Both the position numbers and the translations under genes were made by a program. 64,000 bases of DNA from Paraspadella gotoi (lineage: Eukaryota > Chaetognatha), in assembly GCA_051294375.1 (NCBI GenBank), contig CM119267.1:25869293-25933292 (forward strand), given 5' to 3'. The notes below the pieces were generated by a model that searched no databases, had not been told where the DNA came from, and saw only the letters and a program-made list of their open reading frames with translations. Below, piece by piece: positions 45,673-58,123 of this stretch (its first letter is position 1; every line of letters begins with the position of its first letter).

Positions 45673-48600
45673 ACTCATACACGCATTTGTTTGTTTTATT
45701 TATGATGAATGATTCATTGCGTCAATGAATGACTATCATCGCATCAATGAATGACTATCATCGTATCAATGAATGACTATCATCGTATCAATGAATGATT
45801 ATCATCACATCAATGAATGACTATCATCGGATCAACCATTTGCTTATTATCACATCAATCATTTGGTTATCATCGCATCAATCCTTTGGTTATCATCGCA
45901 TCAATATTTGGTTATCATCGCATCAATATTTGGTTATCATTGAATGGAGGCTCGATCCTTTTCTTTTAAGATTTTTAAGCTTTTCTTTCTCTTCGCCTCC
46001 CCATAGTCGTACTTGAACGATTAGAATTTCCTCGAAAAGAGTTGAAGAAAAGCGGCTGTGCGCCCATCATGCATCCCCTTTTCACCATTTTATTTTATTT
46101 CTTTATCTCTTTAATTTTATTTAAATTAACATTATTTCTTTTTCTACTTGTGAAAAATAGAAGATATCACCGCCGCCACTTCCACCATCTTAATAATAGT
46201 TGACGTTTTCACGGTGTTGGATTTCGATTTTCAACGATTTCACTCTCACATTCACTCCTTTTGTTTCGCTTCCTTTTTTTTCGCTTCACAATTAACGCTT
46301 TCGCTCGCTAACAATGCGGACGGCACCTGTGTTTGGTATTAACGCTCGTTTATAAACCAACGAACAAAATCCGCAACTTTTGTTTTTGGCCAAAAGGCGG
46401 AAAAGCTTCGCCTCATTTCGGGGTCCAAATGAGAAGATCAACGGGTGAGCGGATCAATTAAAACTTGATGTTTACATAAGTTACATTAATACTTATATTA
46501 TTACATTTCTTTACCGACTTAGTGTTTGTCGCATCAAAGTAATGACCATTTAATTAAACTTAAAGAGTTTAATTTTCAAAGAATAGCTTTCGTTTTAAAT
46601 TTAATCTTTCGTTTTTAAAGGTCGATTGGATACTCAAACGTTTCGCATTAGAGATTCGAAAAACCAAGTTCGAAAATCTCTGCAGGTGAAAAGAGCCTTA
46701 CTATTACTAAGTGTTACTTCTTAAATGGAAATAAGTAGTGTTCCGATAACCGTTAACTGTTATTTTAACGGTTAAATTCGGTTAATTTTCAAATGTGTTT
46801 TTTTTTTTCATTTTTTGGTATGAAATCTTTAAATTTAAAAAAAAATAAAATTTTTCCTATCTTTTCTTATTCTTGGACTAAGCTCTGACGAACAAAGCCC
46901 GAGGTTTTTTTAAATATATTCCTATACCGGCCAAGGTAGAATGATGGCAATATTGTTAATATTAAGTTTCAAAAAAATACAACCATAAATATAGAAAATA
47001 TTACCAAAAATCTTTGGAAAATCCACCCTTCTTTGGAAGATTTTCGCCATAGAAGATTTTTCCAGAATCTGACTCCCGTTGAAAACTCTTAGAATCGCAT
47101 CGTTAGCTCTCTTTATTTACTTTAAATAAAAATTTCACCAAAATGGACTAATTCACTTTACCATGATCATATCATATCAAAACAACCAAATAAAATGTAA
47201 AGAAAAATTTTGAGAGCCCTTCAGACACTTTGCCAAAGGATTCCAAAATTAGACGTTATTTGTTAAACAGGAACATAACCTCAGTCACGTTTATATCGTT
47301 TTCAAGGAAAAAAATCCCTTTCATTTCTATATAAAATCAGAATTTTTCCATCGAGAAGCAGTCTATTTGTTCTGGCTTGTTTATCAAGATGATGTTGATC
47401 AAGAGAAAAAATGCGACCCTTCAGATGCACAGGATCGGAATCAAGTGTTTTTTACATCGATATTTTACCAGAATTTTTACCAGGAGCGTTTATATTGTTT
47501 GGTAGTCAGATTTGAACGAAAATCTCCATTGAAAAAGTCTTCCTCGATCTCTAAGAACGACGTATACTCCTACTTATTCTCCTCTCCCTTCTCACCATAT
47601 TTTTACCCCTCTCTCTCTTCTCCACTTTTCCCTGCTTTTTCCTTATTTTCTTCTATCCTAATCTCTCTCTTATTCTTTCTTCCCTTTATATTCTCCGTAT
47701 CTTTTTTTTAGTCGGATCTGCTTATCAGCAATCCTGACTCTATATAACTCACTGTCGTCGGTCCGTCGCCCCCCTCAATATTGTCGGGCACTAACTTATA
47801 TCATGTCAGAACATCGATTATGATAAATTATGCAAAAAAAATTATGTTCGTGCGTCCGTGTCTGTCTGTCCGTCCGTTCCGTCCGTCCCATCTTTAGCAA
47901 AAAACACCAATTACTCTGATGGATGGGATTGATTATATTTGTGTGTGTGGAAGTGTGTATTGAGCTGGAATAATTTCGTGTTGAATCTCCGAGTTGAAAT
48001 GAGTAAATGGAAAAAACAAAAAAATAAAAATTCACTATTTGAACACCAATTGCTCATGAATGATGGGGCGTTTGACCTGGAATTTTGTATGTGAGTAGGA
48101 AAGTGGTGATGTATGAACAGGAAACCAAGTTTGATGGAATCTTTGATGAAATTAGTGTAAATGGAAAAAAAACAAAAACCTTGTCACTAATTGATTATGA
48201 TTTTTTTTTTCTTTATATTAAATGTATATGCAGGGTGTATTAATAAATCAAATAATTAATCAGTTAATTAATCAATTAGTAATTAATTAATCACTAATTA
48301 ATTAATCAGTCAATCAATCCGTCCATCCGTCCTATCTTAACAAAAAGCTCCAATAACTCGTGATTGGCTGGTTGGATTGGAATTAAAATTTTGTGTCGTG
48401 AGTAGGAAAGTGTGTGATTAAAGCTGGATATAAAGTTTCGATGGAATTTGTAGGTTGTGAGTGGAAATTAGTTTAAATGGAAAAAACATAAGTCCAATTT
48501 ACTAAAATCTTTTTACTTATTTTAACCAATAAATACTCTAATTAATCATAATTGGATGGATAGATGAGTTTGAAATTTTGTGATGTGTGGTAGGAAAATT

Positions 48601-51600
48601 GTTGTGACGAAGCTTGATATAAAGTTTCAGTGGAAACGTACCAGTGGAAATGAGTTTTAAATGAAAAAAAATATGAGTCACATTTACTTGAATCTTTTTA
48701 TTTATTTTAACCCATGATAGATTGAGATGAAAATTTGTGACCATAGTAAAGTGAGTAAAGCATGACATAAAGTGACGTAATTGCTAAGAAATAATTTATG
48801 AATGCTAATGTGTTGAATAAATGATGCAATTTCGTAAAAAATCCTAAATTAGCTAAGATACGCTATGCATAAAAGAGAGAGAAGAGACGAGAGAGAGAGA
48901 TGAGAAGAGAGACATAAAATAAAAAAATCTTTAAAAGACTCAAGACGAGCCAGAGCCCACTATCAAAGAAAATTAATGAAAACGGGGAAAAAAAACATAT
49001 GAGATCATGCGATAACGATATGATGAATAGTAATTGATTGAGGTAATACATTAGATGTATAGTAATTTATTGATAGTAATAGGAATGATATTATTCCGAT
49101 GATATTCAATTATGATGATGATAGTCATTTCACTGCTGTGGAAGCTCCTATGCATTGATCATTCATTGATGCGATTGATAGTCAAAAACAAACAAAGCGT
49201 GTATGAGTGAAAAGGAAGAGAGAGGAGAAGAGAGAGAGAAAGGATGAGAGAGAGAGAGAGAGAAAAAAGAGAAAGAAGAGAATAAATCCACGAAAATCTC
49301 GCGGATGAAAATATGGGATTTTGTAATAGAGACAGTTTGAGTTTAGTTTGACAACGATTTTATTTAATTCAAAAACAGACATGTTTCGGCTTTCATTTCA
49401 AGCCTGATGAAGCTTGAAATGAAGCGAAACATGTCTGTTTTTGAATTAAATAAAATCGTGTCAAAACTAAACTCAAACTGTCTCTAATCGTCCCAAACAA
49501 CGAAAAGAAAGGATTTATATCACAAGGGATTTTGTATTTAAAAAAGCGCGGAATAAATGGTAAAAGTAAAAAAGTTTTTAGAAGGAAAAAATAATCAGAA
49601 TTTTTCAAAAAACAAACGTCACGCAAGAGATCGGACAGAGGGACAGACACACACAGAGAGAAAAAGAGAGGGAGAGAGAAGCGCGCAGAGAAAAGAGAGA
49701 GAGAAAGAGCGATATATAATAATTAAAGAGAGAGAGAGAGAGAAGCTCTACTCAGCCCTTTACTCTGTTCGATAATAGGGGAATTTGTTTGTTTGTATAA
49801 AATGTTAACAAAACATTTAATATACTGTCCTGAACCAATTTTAAGGACACCTGATGTATGACAAGCTGAATATAAATTATTAATTAATTAATTAATCTAT
49901 TAATTAATTATATTAATTTAATTAAATTCTCGTATCGCAGATCCGACATTGTTTGCTCAAACTTGTTCTTTCTAACTTCCCTTTTTTCTTTCCCCCTTTC
50001 TTTTCTCTCCTTTTTTCTCCCTTTTATTTTACCTTTTTTTTTTTTTCAATAATATATATTCAATTTTGCTAAAAATAAATAATCCTTTGAAGAGACAGTA
50101 ATTATTATTATATGTTAATGACAGAACCGTTCAATATAAGCAGTCACTGAGCTTCGGATCGTGTTACAGGCGGGTTAAGTGCCCATCCCTCTTAACTGCT
50201 AGGCGGCCACCGGGCTAGAACCTCGGACCTTTGGGTTGGGAGGGGAATGGCTTGCCTCTGGCACCAATGGCCACTGATTAGCGGTTGGTGGATTTTAGTC
50301 CACCATACCTTCTTATTTTACTTTTTCTCTCTTTTTCTTTCCCTCTTTAAAATGAACAAAGAAGCAAATGAAATAAAACCGAATGAATGAAAAAAATTAA
50401 TAAAAAACCAAATAAAAAAAATTATTATAAAAAATTTAAAAATTAATAATAGAAGGAACGAATCTTAAAAAAGACATGTAGGCTACCTAAAACTATCCTT
50501 CAATAATGATGATATACTTTTTAATTAACTGAAAAATATATTTATTAATCAATAAATCTTTTGATCAATCGATAAATCAACCAGTCTATCAATAAATTAA
50601 AATTCATATTTATATTTATGGTCAATGACCAATGGTCATGGTCATGGTTTATGAAAGACTAACAACAGAAAACAAGCGTTCAAGAAACTAAAAACTACAA
50701 AAATAATGAGGAAGAGAAGTAGAGAAAGAAAAATATAAAGTAAAAGAGAGAAGAGAAAACAAAATATACTAGAATTCGATGGTATCCTTTCGTTTCATTG
50801 TATTATGAGATTAGCAAAAATATTTGTTTTGTTACAACAACAATTTTATTTGACATAAAAAACAGACATGTTTTGACTCTGTTAAATACTGAGTTTGTTT
50901 TATATCTTAATTAAATTATAAAATTAACCGATCTTAACGGTTAACCGTTAAAAATGTTAGTTTTAACGGCTAAGCGAATTTCCTAAATAATTAACGGTTA
51001 TCGGAACTCTAGAAATAAGTAGTTTGATTTTTCATAGCCGGATAATTGTTCATTTGTTTTGGTTTGGATTAAATGTCCAGGAACTGATCAACGTGGCCGG
51101 TCCTCATCAAGCGACGGCCACTCAGACATCCGGAACTTCGGGTCAGGATCATTTCACCGAAGACGTGGGGATGCAGACTTCCTTCGTCGACGAAGCCTGT
51201 GAGTTCATTTTTTAAATTTTTTGCTCGTCTAATCGTTTTCAAGTCTTAATTAGCATTATCGCCACCCAATTCCCGCTCGCAATTATAAAGTAATTCACAT
51301 CTTCTCTGTTAAATATTTATTTACAATGTAGTAATATATACGTAGTATATATATAGTATACATATAGTATACATTATACAATGTATACAATGTATATTAT
51401 ACATATGTATATAGCATATACATATATATATATAGCATATACATAGTAATAAGTAAAAGAACGTTTGTTTTATTTTCTATTTGGATGACAAAATATATGA
51501 GTAACGCAAGAACTAATGGCGACGACACGAAGTGCGTCGCATGATTCCAGGTTCCACTTTGACCCTCCCACGGTCGGCGGGGAGAAAAGCGAGGCCCCCG

Positions 51601-53426
51601 CCCACCATCCATCCCCTTAACCCCTCTGCCCCCATTTCCGCCCCTCGCGGTCACCTGACCCCAATGGCGGAAAATCCGGACTCGAGTTACGAGAGCGAAG
51701 TTTATTACGAGGCCCTCGAATATCCAGTCGTCGAAGACGACGACGACGACGACGAGGCGTCGCCCAACGGAGGTCTCTTATTTAACGCAATGGTGTTCAG
51801 TTGAAAGGATAGTTTTAGACGGCTTGGGTTTTGCATTCCTTGCTTTTGCAATCGCGGTGGGCGGGTTTCGGAAAACCGATTATGATCTATATATAATCTT
51901 TCGGTGATTGTTTTGGAGTTTACTGAAAAAATATTTTATTTATTTATTATTAATTTATTTATTTATTTATTACTTTATATATGGCACCGTAGGATATTTC
52001 CCCATAGTGATAGATTTTTTGTTTTTTTTTAAAAGCGACATATATTTTCGCATGGTTGTTGAGCTTGGGTTTTGCGCATGACACATCCGCGCACAATCAT
52101 TTTAATCTTTTTTAAATAATGTAATGGTGAAATGTTAAGAAAAAGAAGTCTTCGTGATTGCCATTAAATTTGCATGATTCGACCCCCCCGTTTTCTCACC
52201 CGCCCAATGGATTTCGCACATGATCTCGTCGTCCTATTTAGATCCACCCGTAAGCACGAACACCTCCCCCTTCGCTAGATCCCCCAGATATCGCACCTTC
52301 ACCCGCAAAACTTCCGCCGTCGCCCAAAACAGAATAGAGTCAGGAATTGTAGGCGGAGTCGCCTCCGCGCGCAGTAGTGCAGAGTCGAGTTTGCTTCGAG
52401 GCCGACCGGCCCCTTTGCCTTTAGTCAAAACTGGGGGTTCGAATGAGGGTCGCGGCTCCGAGCCGAAACCATCCCCGTCAGAGCGCTTAGAGCGGAGTAA
52501 GTCAAAGTATCGTTTATCCATCTGTAATCTGTATACATGTCTGTTTCGGGTTATATTTATATAGCTTATTATTAGCCGGAATTAGTCTCATGGTTTTTTT
52601 AGTCGCTTTGTTCGTTAGGATTTAGAGTCATTATTAATCCCACCAACTCAACTAATGCAGAACGTTCTTTCGTAATTTAAAAAAAATGCTCGAAACTTTT
52701 CTTCTCGACATTTTTATATTATTTATTCCCCTCCCTCTTTTAATTGAATCTACTTGATTTTTCCCTTAAAAATTCAACTTTATGATCTCGACCTTCAGCA
52801 CAATTATCCGTCGAGAATCGACTCGATTCATCTTCTCTTTCGAAGAGGCCTCCCCCAACCATTGGCCTCCACCCTCTGGAGCCGCTCGTCGACGACGATC
52901 GCGATTCCAGCAGCGGAGCCGGCGAGGAGCCCGCCTCCTATCCGGCGCTGCCTACCCGAGTAGACAGTTCCACCTTTACTCGGCCCGTGCGAAAAAGGGT
53001 CAAGCCCAGACTCTCGGCTCGCGACCCTCTGCCGCCACACGGGGAGATCGCTGCTCGCGAGTTTCCTTTGGCGCAGGGAGACGAGATCTTGGCGGAGCCT
53101 CTCGGTTCTATCGACAGTACGGGCGCCTTTCCTTTTTTTTCTTTTTTGAAAATTTTGCTTGAATTTTGTTTGAAGTGTAGTTGCTTTTGTGCTCCTCTTC
53201 TCCAACAACTTCCCTGTCCAAGCATGCTCTCCTTTTCGCATCGACCTAATTCGCTGTCTAGGCAGAATCTCTTTCGCTTTATTTCTTCTCAGGATGGAAT
53301 TCACGATACCAAACATTTTCAAAGCCAAAGCCAAGGAAGGGAGTCAGGTCTAGGAGATCGTCGAGAAGCTCCAGTTCTGACTCTAGTTCCGAACAAATTG
53401 GTAGTTTAAAAGAATCCCTTAATTAG
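41720..53426 (+). CDS. SLAIN motif-containing protein, 10 exons
   Basis: Exons 41720-41887, 41986-42110, 42209-42305, 42371-42482, 46621-46685, 51081-51198, 51551-51772, 52242-52496, 52799-53116 and 53293-53426; all splice borders are GT-AG and the phases chain without a break, giving 537 residues (human SLAIN2 581). The family core spans exons 2-4: TWLYQSPSSK (97-106), then SSPVDWLRRDLDETPSPDVL and LNKLDEI, equivalent to the WLYSSP and PSPDV blocks of SLAIN1/2. The rest is Ser/Pro/Arg-rich and disordered (ARSPRYRTFTRKTSA; SRRSSRSSSSD), as in the family, which binds CLIP and EB proteins at microtubule plus ends. The N-terminal 56 residues are less clear. Introns 4 and 5 (4.1 and 4.4 kb) are full of transposons. 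Exons 8-10 recur damaged at 56297-57490. Confidence 0.8.
42738..43026. mobile_element. MITE in SLAIN intron 4
   Basis: The left end 'aatttagatatggcttctca' is mirrored by 'gagaagctatatcttaattt' at 43007-43026. The same end sequence appears at 18958 and 60080, which suggests a family. The interior is AT-rich and non-coding. Confidence 0.65.
43027..44330. other. AT-rich SLAIN intron DNA
   Basis: Nothing coding is seen. The stretch 43740-44330 is almost pure A/T, with (AAT)n runs near 44025-44055 and 44100-44160. Confidence 0.6.
44626..45257 (+). repeat. Dispersed repeat family A, apparently complete copy
   Basis: It starts 'ttagtcggatctgcttatca' with the terminal hairpin and runs through the 'gtccgtccgtccg' tract to the tail 'ggcagatctgacattgtttg' and 'ctcaaacttgtt'. 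At about 630 bp it is the best guide to the family's full length. The first and last 12 bases (agtcggatctgc and gcagatctgac) are near-inverse. Confidence 0.75.
45597..45640 (+). repeat. Family A 5' end fragment
   Basis: Only the terminal hairpin and 'gactctataattca' are present, followed directly by a (TC)n run at 45641-45668 and the 'cactcatacacgcatttgtt' repeat. Confidence 0.7.
45715..45935 (+). repeat. Minisatellite of 'atgactatcatcgcatca' units
   Basis: About ten units of roughly 22 bp, of two types ('gaatgactatcatcgtatca' and 'ggttatcatcgcatcaatat'). It shares its unit with 28246-28440. Confidence 0.85.
46429..46444 (+). CDS. Candidate alternative first exon of the SLAIN gene
   Basis: An ATG at 46429 gives MRRST and one extra base before a donor (GTGAGC at 46445), phase 1. 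That phase joins exactly to exon 5 at 46621 to give MRRSTGRLDTQTF. The region before it (46150-46440) is less AT-rich and looks promoter- or UTR-like. If used, the short isoform would lack the SLAIN core blocks in exons 2-4. Confidence 0.35.
46874..47580 (+). mobile_element. Repeat family C, second copy
   Basis: It matches 24060-24815 along its length, with many small deletions in this copy. The landmark 'actaagctctgacgaacaaa' starts both and 'atctctaagaacgacgta' ends both. Confidence 0.75.
47708..49968 (+). repeat. Family A copy, expanded and interrupted
   Basis: The 5' end is at 47708 and the diagnostic tail 'cgcagatccgacattgtttg' at 49935-49955. In between are two tandem rounds of the family body (47930-48310 and 48340-48720), then a reversed segment (about 48840-49210) related to 45640-45760 and 28440-28550. 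The sequence quality from about 47000 to 49300 looks poor, with many single-base differences from sister copies. Confidence 0.55.
49332..49483. repeat. Near-perfect palindrome, about 72-bp arms
   Basis: The arm from 'gacagtttgagtttagtttg' through 'aaaacagacatgtttcggct' is followed, after 'ctgatga', by its reverse complement ending 'aaactaaactcaaactgtc'. It can fold into one long hairpin. The 'cagacatgttt' word also occurs at 50872, 54020 and 58080. Confidence 0.88.
50084..50310 (-). repeat. Dispersed repeat, possible tRNA-related SINE (copy 2)
   Basis: Second copy of the repeat at 4429-4640, about 90 percent alike by eye. It ends 'gattttagtccaccat'. Confidence 0.55.
51330..51445 (+). repeat. 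(TA)-rich microsatellite in SLAIN intron 6
   Basis: Interrupted repeats of 'tatatagtatacatatagta' type. Simple sequence, no function apparent. Confidence 0.8.
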
Positions 53427-54062
53427 TTTTACGTTATAACCGAGTAGATTGGTGAATTAATAACCCGTGGACTATCCAGGATCTAACCATACATGTATCA
53501 ATTTTGGGATGTTTTAATTTAGTTATAAGGAATCGCATGTCGTTTTTCGGCTTTTTAAAGTTGAAGTTCTGGGTCTTTTTGAATCAAAGCGGAACTGCCG
53601 TCTGCTCTAGAAGCTTAAACTTAAGATTTTTTTTTTCATTGATAAGCCGTAAATGAAAATTTCCCTTTTAATGAATTTCAGCGAAGTCTATTGTTGCTGC
53701 GCTGAAAACTATTTTTGCAAAGACGACAATAGATCTTTCGCTGTTGAATCCGGTTTTGTGTATTCGTAGGTTTTTTTGGCTTTTTTTTTTATCTCGCGTG
53801 ATTTTGGATCGCTTTAGCTTTTGTGTCGTCGTCGATATCGTTATCTGCGTCGGCGTTACGCTTTTCAGCAGATCCCGACTCTATAATTCACGTTGTCGGT
53901 CCTCAATCTTGTCGGGCATTCACTTATATCATGTCAGAACATCGAATTATGATAAATTATGCTTTTTTTAGGAATAACAGATTTTTTAGAGTTCAACAAC
54001 GAATTTTTTATTTCATAGGGACATGTTTCGACTCTGTGGTTGAGAGTCTTCATCTTCCTTAA

Positions 54063-55003
54063 GGCCAGGGATCACTCAACCTAAAATTGTAGAAATCTTA
54101 ATTTACTGTATCTTAATCATTTTCTCATATCCTGTAAGAGGTTTCTATTGAAAAATAATCGAAAACTTTTAAAAATCTACATAAAATGTTCATAAAAATT
54201 TGAACAAAATTTTTTCTTCGGTAAAACTAGATTTTCAAGAGAAAAATAATTTTTTATATGTAAGCTAAATTTCTACAACTAAATTTTTAACTTAAAACTG
54301 ATTCTTACAGTAAGCTCAATTTCTACTTCTTATATTTAATTCTTCCTTTGGTACAAGTACATACTTGGAGTTGTATCACTAATAAGTCTATAATAAACTA
54401 CTTAACACATTTTCCAGACGAGTTTTATACTTTTGTGAGTTTTATGAGTTAAAAAACTCATCGAATTTATTTCAATTTGACTTTTTACTTTATGTAAATG
54501 TTTAATGAGTTAATGAGTACAGAATTTGACTTTCTTGACGAAGTGAAGTTAAAAACGAAGAGTTGCAGCTCAAACCGATGGACTCTTCTTGAAGAAAAAA
54601 ATATCTTGGCAAGAAAGGAAAGGTGGGGGAGATTCTATGAGCTCGTTTTTGAAAAAATGTTTTTCGTTTCAAAGATATCAAGGAATTAATCCCAAAAATT
54701 GATTAAAATAATCAAATTTTAAATGAAGGAAGGAAAATTTTGTAAGTATCTTTTCATAGAATTGGAGTTCGTGACCTAAAGGTAATTCATGCCAAATTTT
54801 ATGAGAAACCGCCTTACCGTTTGGGCTGCAACTCTTCAAATAGGTTTTTTTATTTTATATAGTACCAAAAAAAATCGAAAAAACGATGACGCCTTTGAAA
54901 AAATAGTAAAGTGAATACATTTTCGGAATCGTCAGGAGCTCTCCTTTCGAAATCCGAGCTCGGTTTTAGCCTAATTATAATTTGAATTGAGTGATCCCGG
55001 ACC
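54063..55003. mobile_element. TTAA-flanked MITE (copy 2)
   Basis: Ends 'ggccagggatcactcaacct' and 'gagtgatcccggacc', with TTAA at 54059-54062 and 55004-55007. It is close to copy 1 at 16834-17773 over its whole length. Confidence 0.8.
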
Positions 55004-55029
55004 TTAAAATATAACACACGAACAAAGAA

Positions 55030-55900
55030 AAGAATCATAATGTCTGATAAATTATGCAAAAAAAACGATGACTGTCCATCCGTCCGTCCCACCTTAGCAA
55101 AATTACTCGTGATTGGATGGATGGATTGGAATGAAATTTTGTGTGTGAGTAGGGAAGTGTGTGATTGAGCTGGATATGAAGTTTCGATGGAATCGTGCGA
55201 GTGGAAAAGAGTTTAAATGGAAAAAAGAAATTTCACAATTTGAACGCTACTTACTCATGAGTGGATGAGGCGATTGACCTGAAATTTTGTATGTGGGTTG
55301 GAAAGTGTGTGATTAAGCTGGAAATCAAGTTTAAATAGAATCGTCTAGGTGGAAATGAGTTTAAAAAAAGTCAAAACATGTCCAAATAAAAACAAATCAT
55401 CATTGTCGCTAACAAATTTTGCTATTTCTTCTAATCTCAAACACAACAAAACGAAAGAATTCGATACAATAAAATGGAAAAATTAAAAACCTTGTTTCAC
55501 TAATTGATTATGCTTCTTTTTCTTTTTATATTAAATGTAAATGCAAGATGTATTTATTAAATAATCAGTTAATTAATCAATTAGTTAATTCATTAATAAA
55601 TAATTAATTAATCGGTTAATTAATCAATCAATTATTCAATCAATTTATTTAGTTATCTATAAATTAATTATTCAATCAATCAATTTATTTATTTAATCAA
55701 TCAAGTCAATTGTTATCGGCATTATTGTCGTCATCGCCATCATTGTTGTTGCCTTTATTGTGGTCAGTGACGAAAAGACCTAAAAGCAAACATTTCAGAT
55801 GAAATTAATTAATTTATTAATTAAATTATTATTTTAGTTTATATTAATTAATTAATTAATTACCGCTAATGATTGTAGGCTCAAACTTGTTTTTTATATA
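55030..55900 (+). repeat. Family A internal and 3' sequence
   Basis: It carries the 'tgataaattatgcaaaaaaa' start, the 'gatggatggattggaatgaa' body and the AT-rich (ttaattaat)n tract, ending 'ctaatgattgtaggctcaaa'. The tail lacks the 'gcagatccgacattg' block, so it is a variant or deleted end. Confidence 0.6.
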
Positions 55901-56296
55901 GTTTTGATTGGGGCTTACATTTTTTTTTTAAATAAAAACTACTACGAATTATGGAGAAAGCGATGCCTTTTTATTCGCGTATAATTGTTTTTATTTATTT
56001 ATATTAATTTATTTATTTACTTTATATATGGCACCGAGGATACTTCCCCATAGTGATAGATTTTTTGTTTTTTTTTTTAAAAGCGACATATATTTTTCGC
56101 ATGGCTGTTGAGGCTTGGGTTTTGCGCATGGACACAATCCTCCGCGGCACAATCATTTTAAATCTTTTTTAAATAATGTAATGGTGAAATGTTAAGAAAA
56201 AGAAGTCTTCGTGATTGCCATTAAATTTGCATGATTCGACCCCCCGTTTTCTCACCCGCCCAATGGATTTCGCACATGATCTCGTCGTCCTATTTA

Positions 56297-57490
56297 GATC
56301 CACCGCGTAAGCCACGACACACTCCCCCTCTCGCTAAGTACCCCCAGATATCGCACCTTCACCCGCAAAAACTTCCGCCGTCGCCCAAAACAAGAATAGA
56401 GTCAGGAATTGTAGGCGGAGTCGCCTCCCGCGCCGCAGTAGTGCAAGAGTCGAGTTTGCTTCGAGGCCCGACCGGCCCCTTGCCTTTAGTCAAACTGGGG
56501 TTCGAATGAGAGGGTTCGCGGCTCCGAGCCGAAACCACCCCGTCAGAGCGCTTAGAGCGGAGTAAGTCAAAGTATCGTTTATCCATCTGTAATCTTGTAT
56601 AATCAGCGTCGTGGTTGGAGATGTAAATGCTTATTATTAGCCGGAATTAGTCTCATGGTTTTTTAGTCGCTTTTGTCTAGGATTTAGAGTCATTATTAAT
56701 CCCACCAACTCAACTAAGTCATGAACCGTCGTAATTTAAAAAAATGCTCGAAACTTTTCTTCTCGACATTTTTAATTATTTATTCCCCTCCCTCTTTTAA
56801 TTGAATCTATTATTTTTCCCTTAAAAATCAACTTTATGATCTCGACCTTCAGCACAATTATCCGTCGAGAATCGACTCGATTCCATCTTCTCTTTCGAGA
56901 GGCCTCCCCCAACCATTGGCCTCCACCCTCTGGAGCCGCTCGTCGACGACGATCGCGATTCCAGCAGCGGAGCCGGCGAGGGAGCCCGCCTCCTATCCGG
57001 CGCTGGCCTACCCGAGTAGACAGTTCCACCTTTACTCGGCCCGTGCGAAAAAAGGGTCCAGCCCAGACTCTCGGCTCGCGACCCTCTGCCGCCACACGGG
57101 GAGATCGCTGCTCGCGAGTTTCCTTTGGCGCAGGGAGACGAGATCTTGGCGGAGCCTCTCGGTTCTATCGACAGTACGGGCGCCTTTCCTTTGTTTTTCT
57201 TTTTTTGAAAATTTTGCTTGAATTTTGTTTGAAGTGTAGTTGCTTTTGGGCTCCTCTTCTCCAACAACTTCCCTGTCCAAGCATGCTCTCCTTTTCGCAT
57301 CGACCTAATTCGCTGTCTAGGCAGATCTCTTTCGCTTTATTTCTTCTCAGGATGGAATTCACGATACCAAACATTTTCAAAGCCCAAAGCCAAGGAAGGG
57401 AGTCAGGTCTAGGAGATCGTCGAGAAGCTCCAGTTCTGACTCTAGTTCCGAACCAAATTGGTAGTTTAAAAGAATCCCTTAATTAGTTTT
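56297..57490 (+). pseudogene. Frame-broken second copies of SLAIN exons 8-10
   Basis: About 56301-56565 (exon 8), 56868-57176 (exon 9) and 57353-57490 (exon 10) match 52242-52496, 52799-53116 and 53293-53426. Small insertions (for example near 56310-56345) and deletions break the frames of exons 8 and 9. They are part of duplicate copy 2 and may not exist in the animal. Confidence 0.8.
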
Positions 57491-58123
57491 ACGTTATAAC
57501 CGAGTAGATTGGTGAATTAATAACCCGTGGACTATCCAGGATCTAACCATACATGTATCAATTTTGGGATGTTTTAATTTAGTTATAAGGAATCGCATGT
57601 CGTTTTTCGCTTTTTAAAGTTGAATTCTGGGTCTTTTTGAATCAAAGCGGAACTGCCGTCTGCTCTAGAAGCCTTAAACTTAAGATTTTTTTTTTCATGA
57701 ATAAGCCGTAAATGAAAATTTCCCTTTTAATGAAATTTCAGCGAAGTCTATTGTTGCTGCGCTGAAAACTCATTTTGCAAAGACGACAATAGATCTTTCG
57801 CTGTGAATCCGGTTTTGTGTATTCGTAGGTTTTTTTGGCTTTTTTTATCTCGCGTGAATTTTGGATCGCTTTAGCTTTTGTGTCGTTCGTCGATATCGTA
57901 TCTGCGTCGGCGTTACGCTTTTCAGCAGATCCCGACTCTATAATTCACGTTGTCGGTCCTCAATCTTGTCGGGCATTCACTTATATCATGTCAGAACATC
58001 GAATTATGATAAATTATGCTTTTTTTACAGGAATAACAGATTTTTTAGAGTTCAACAACGTGAATTTTTATTCATAGGGACATGTTTCGACTCTGTGGTT
58101 GCAGAGTCTTCATCTTTCCTTAA

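Larger units (their letters stand above)
46736..51011. mobile_element. Large non-autonomous hAT-type transposon in SLAIN intron 5
   Basis: The left end 'tagtgttccgataaccgtta' and the right end 'taacggttatcggaactcta' are inverted, starting TAG(T/A)G as in hAT elements. An identical 8-bp duplication, GAAATAAG, lies directly outside both ends (46728-46735 and 51012-51019), the hAT signature. The 4276-bp body holds no transposase but a mosaic of other repeats: family C (46874-47580), family A (47708-48310 and 49830-49968), a palindrome (49332-49483) and a possible SINE (50084-50310). Confidence 0.88.
51960..55960 (+). repeat. 4-kb direct tandem duplication, copy 1 (contains SLAIN exons 8-10)
   Basis: It begins near 'atatatggcaccgtaggata' and ends near 'gggcttacattttttttt'. 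Everything in it, including SLAIN exons 8-10, the TTAA MITE and family-A-like sequence, recurs in the same order at 56010-60030. Copy 1 keeps open frames and intact splice sites. Confidence 0.9.

Noticed and set aside
52782-53162. Arg/Ser-rich 126-residue ORF as the coding frame of SLAIN exon 9
   Set aside because: Only the frame that reads EEPASYPALPTRVDSS joins in phase with exons 8 and 10; the long ORF does not.
56836-57486. A 216-residue ORF as a new gene
   Set aside because: It lies in the noisy second copy of SLAIN exons 9-10 and arises from frame shifts relative to the clean copy.
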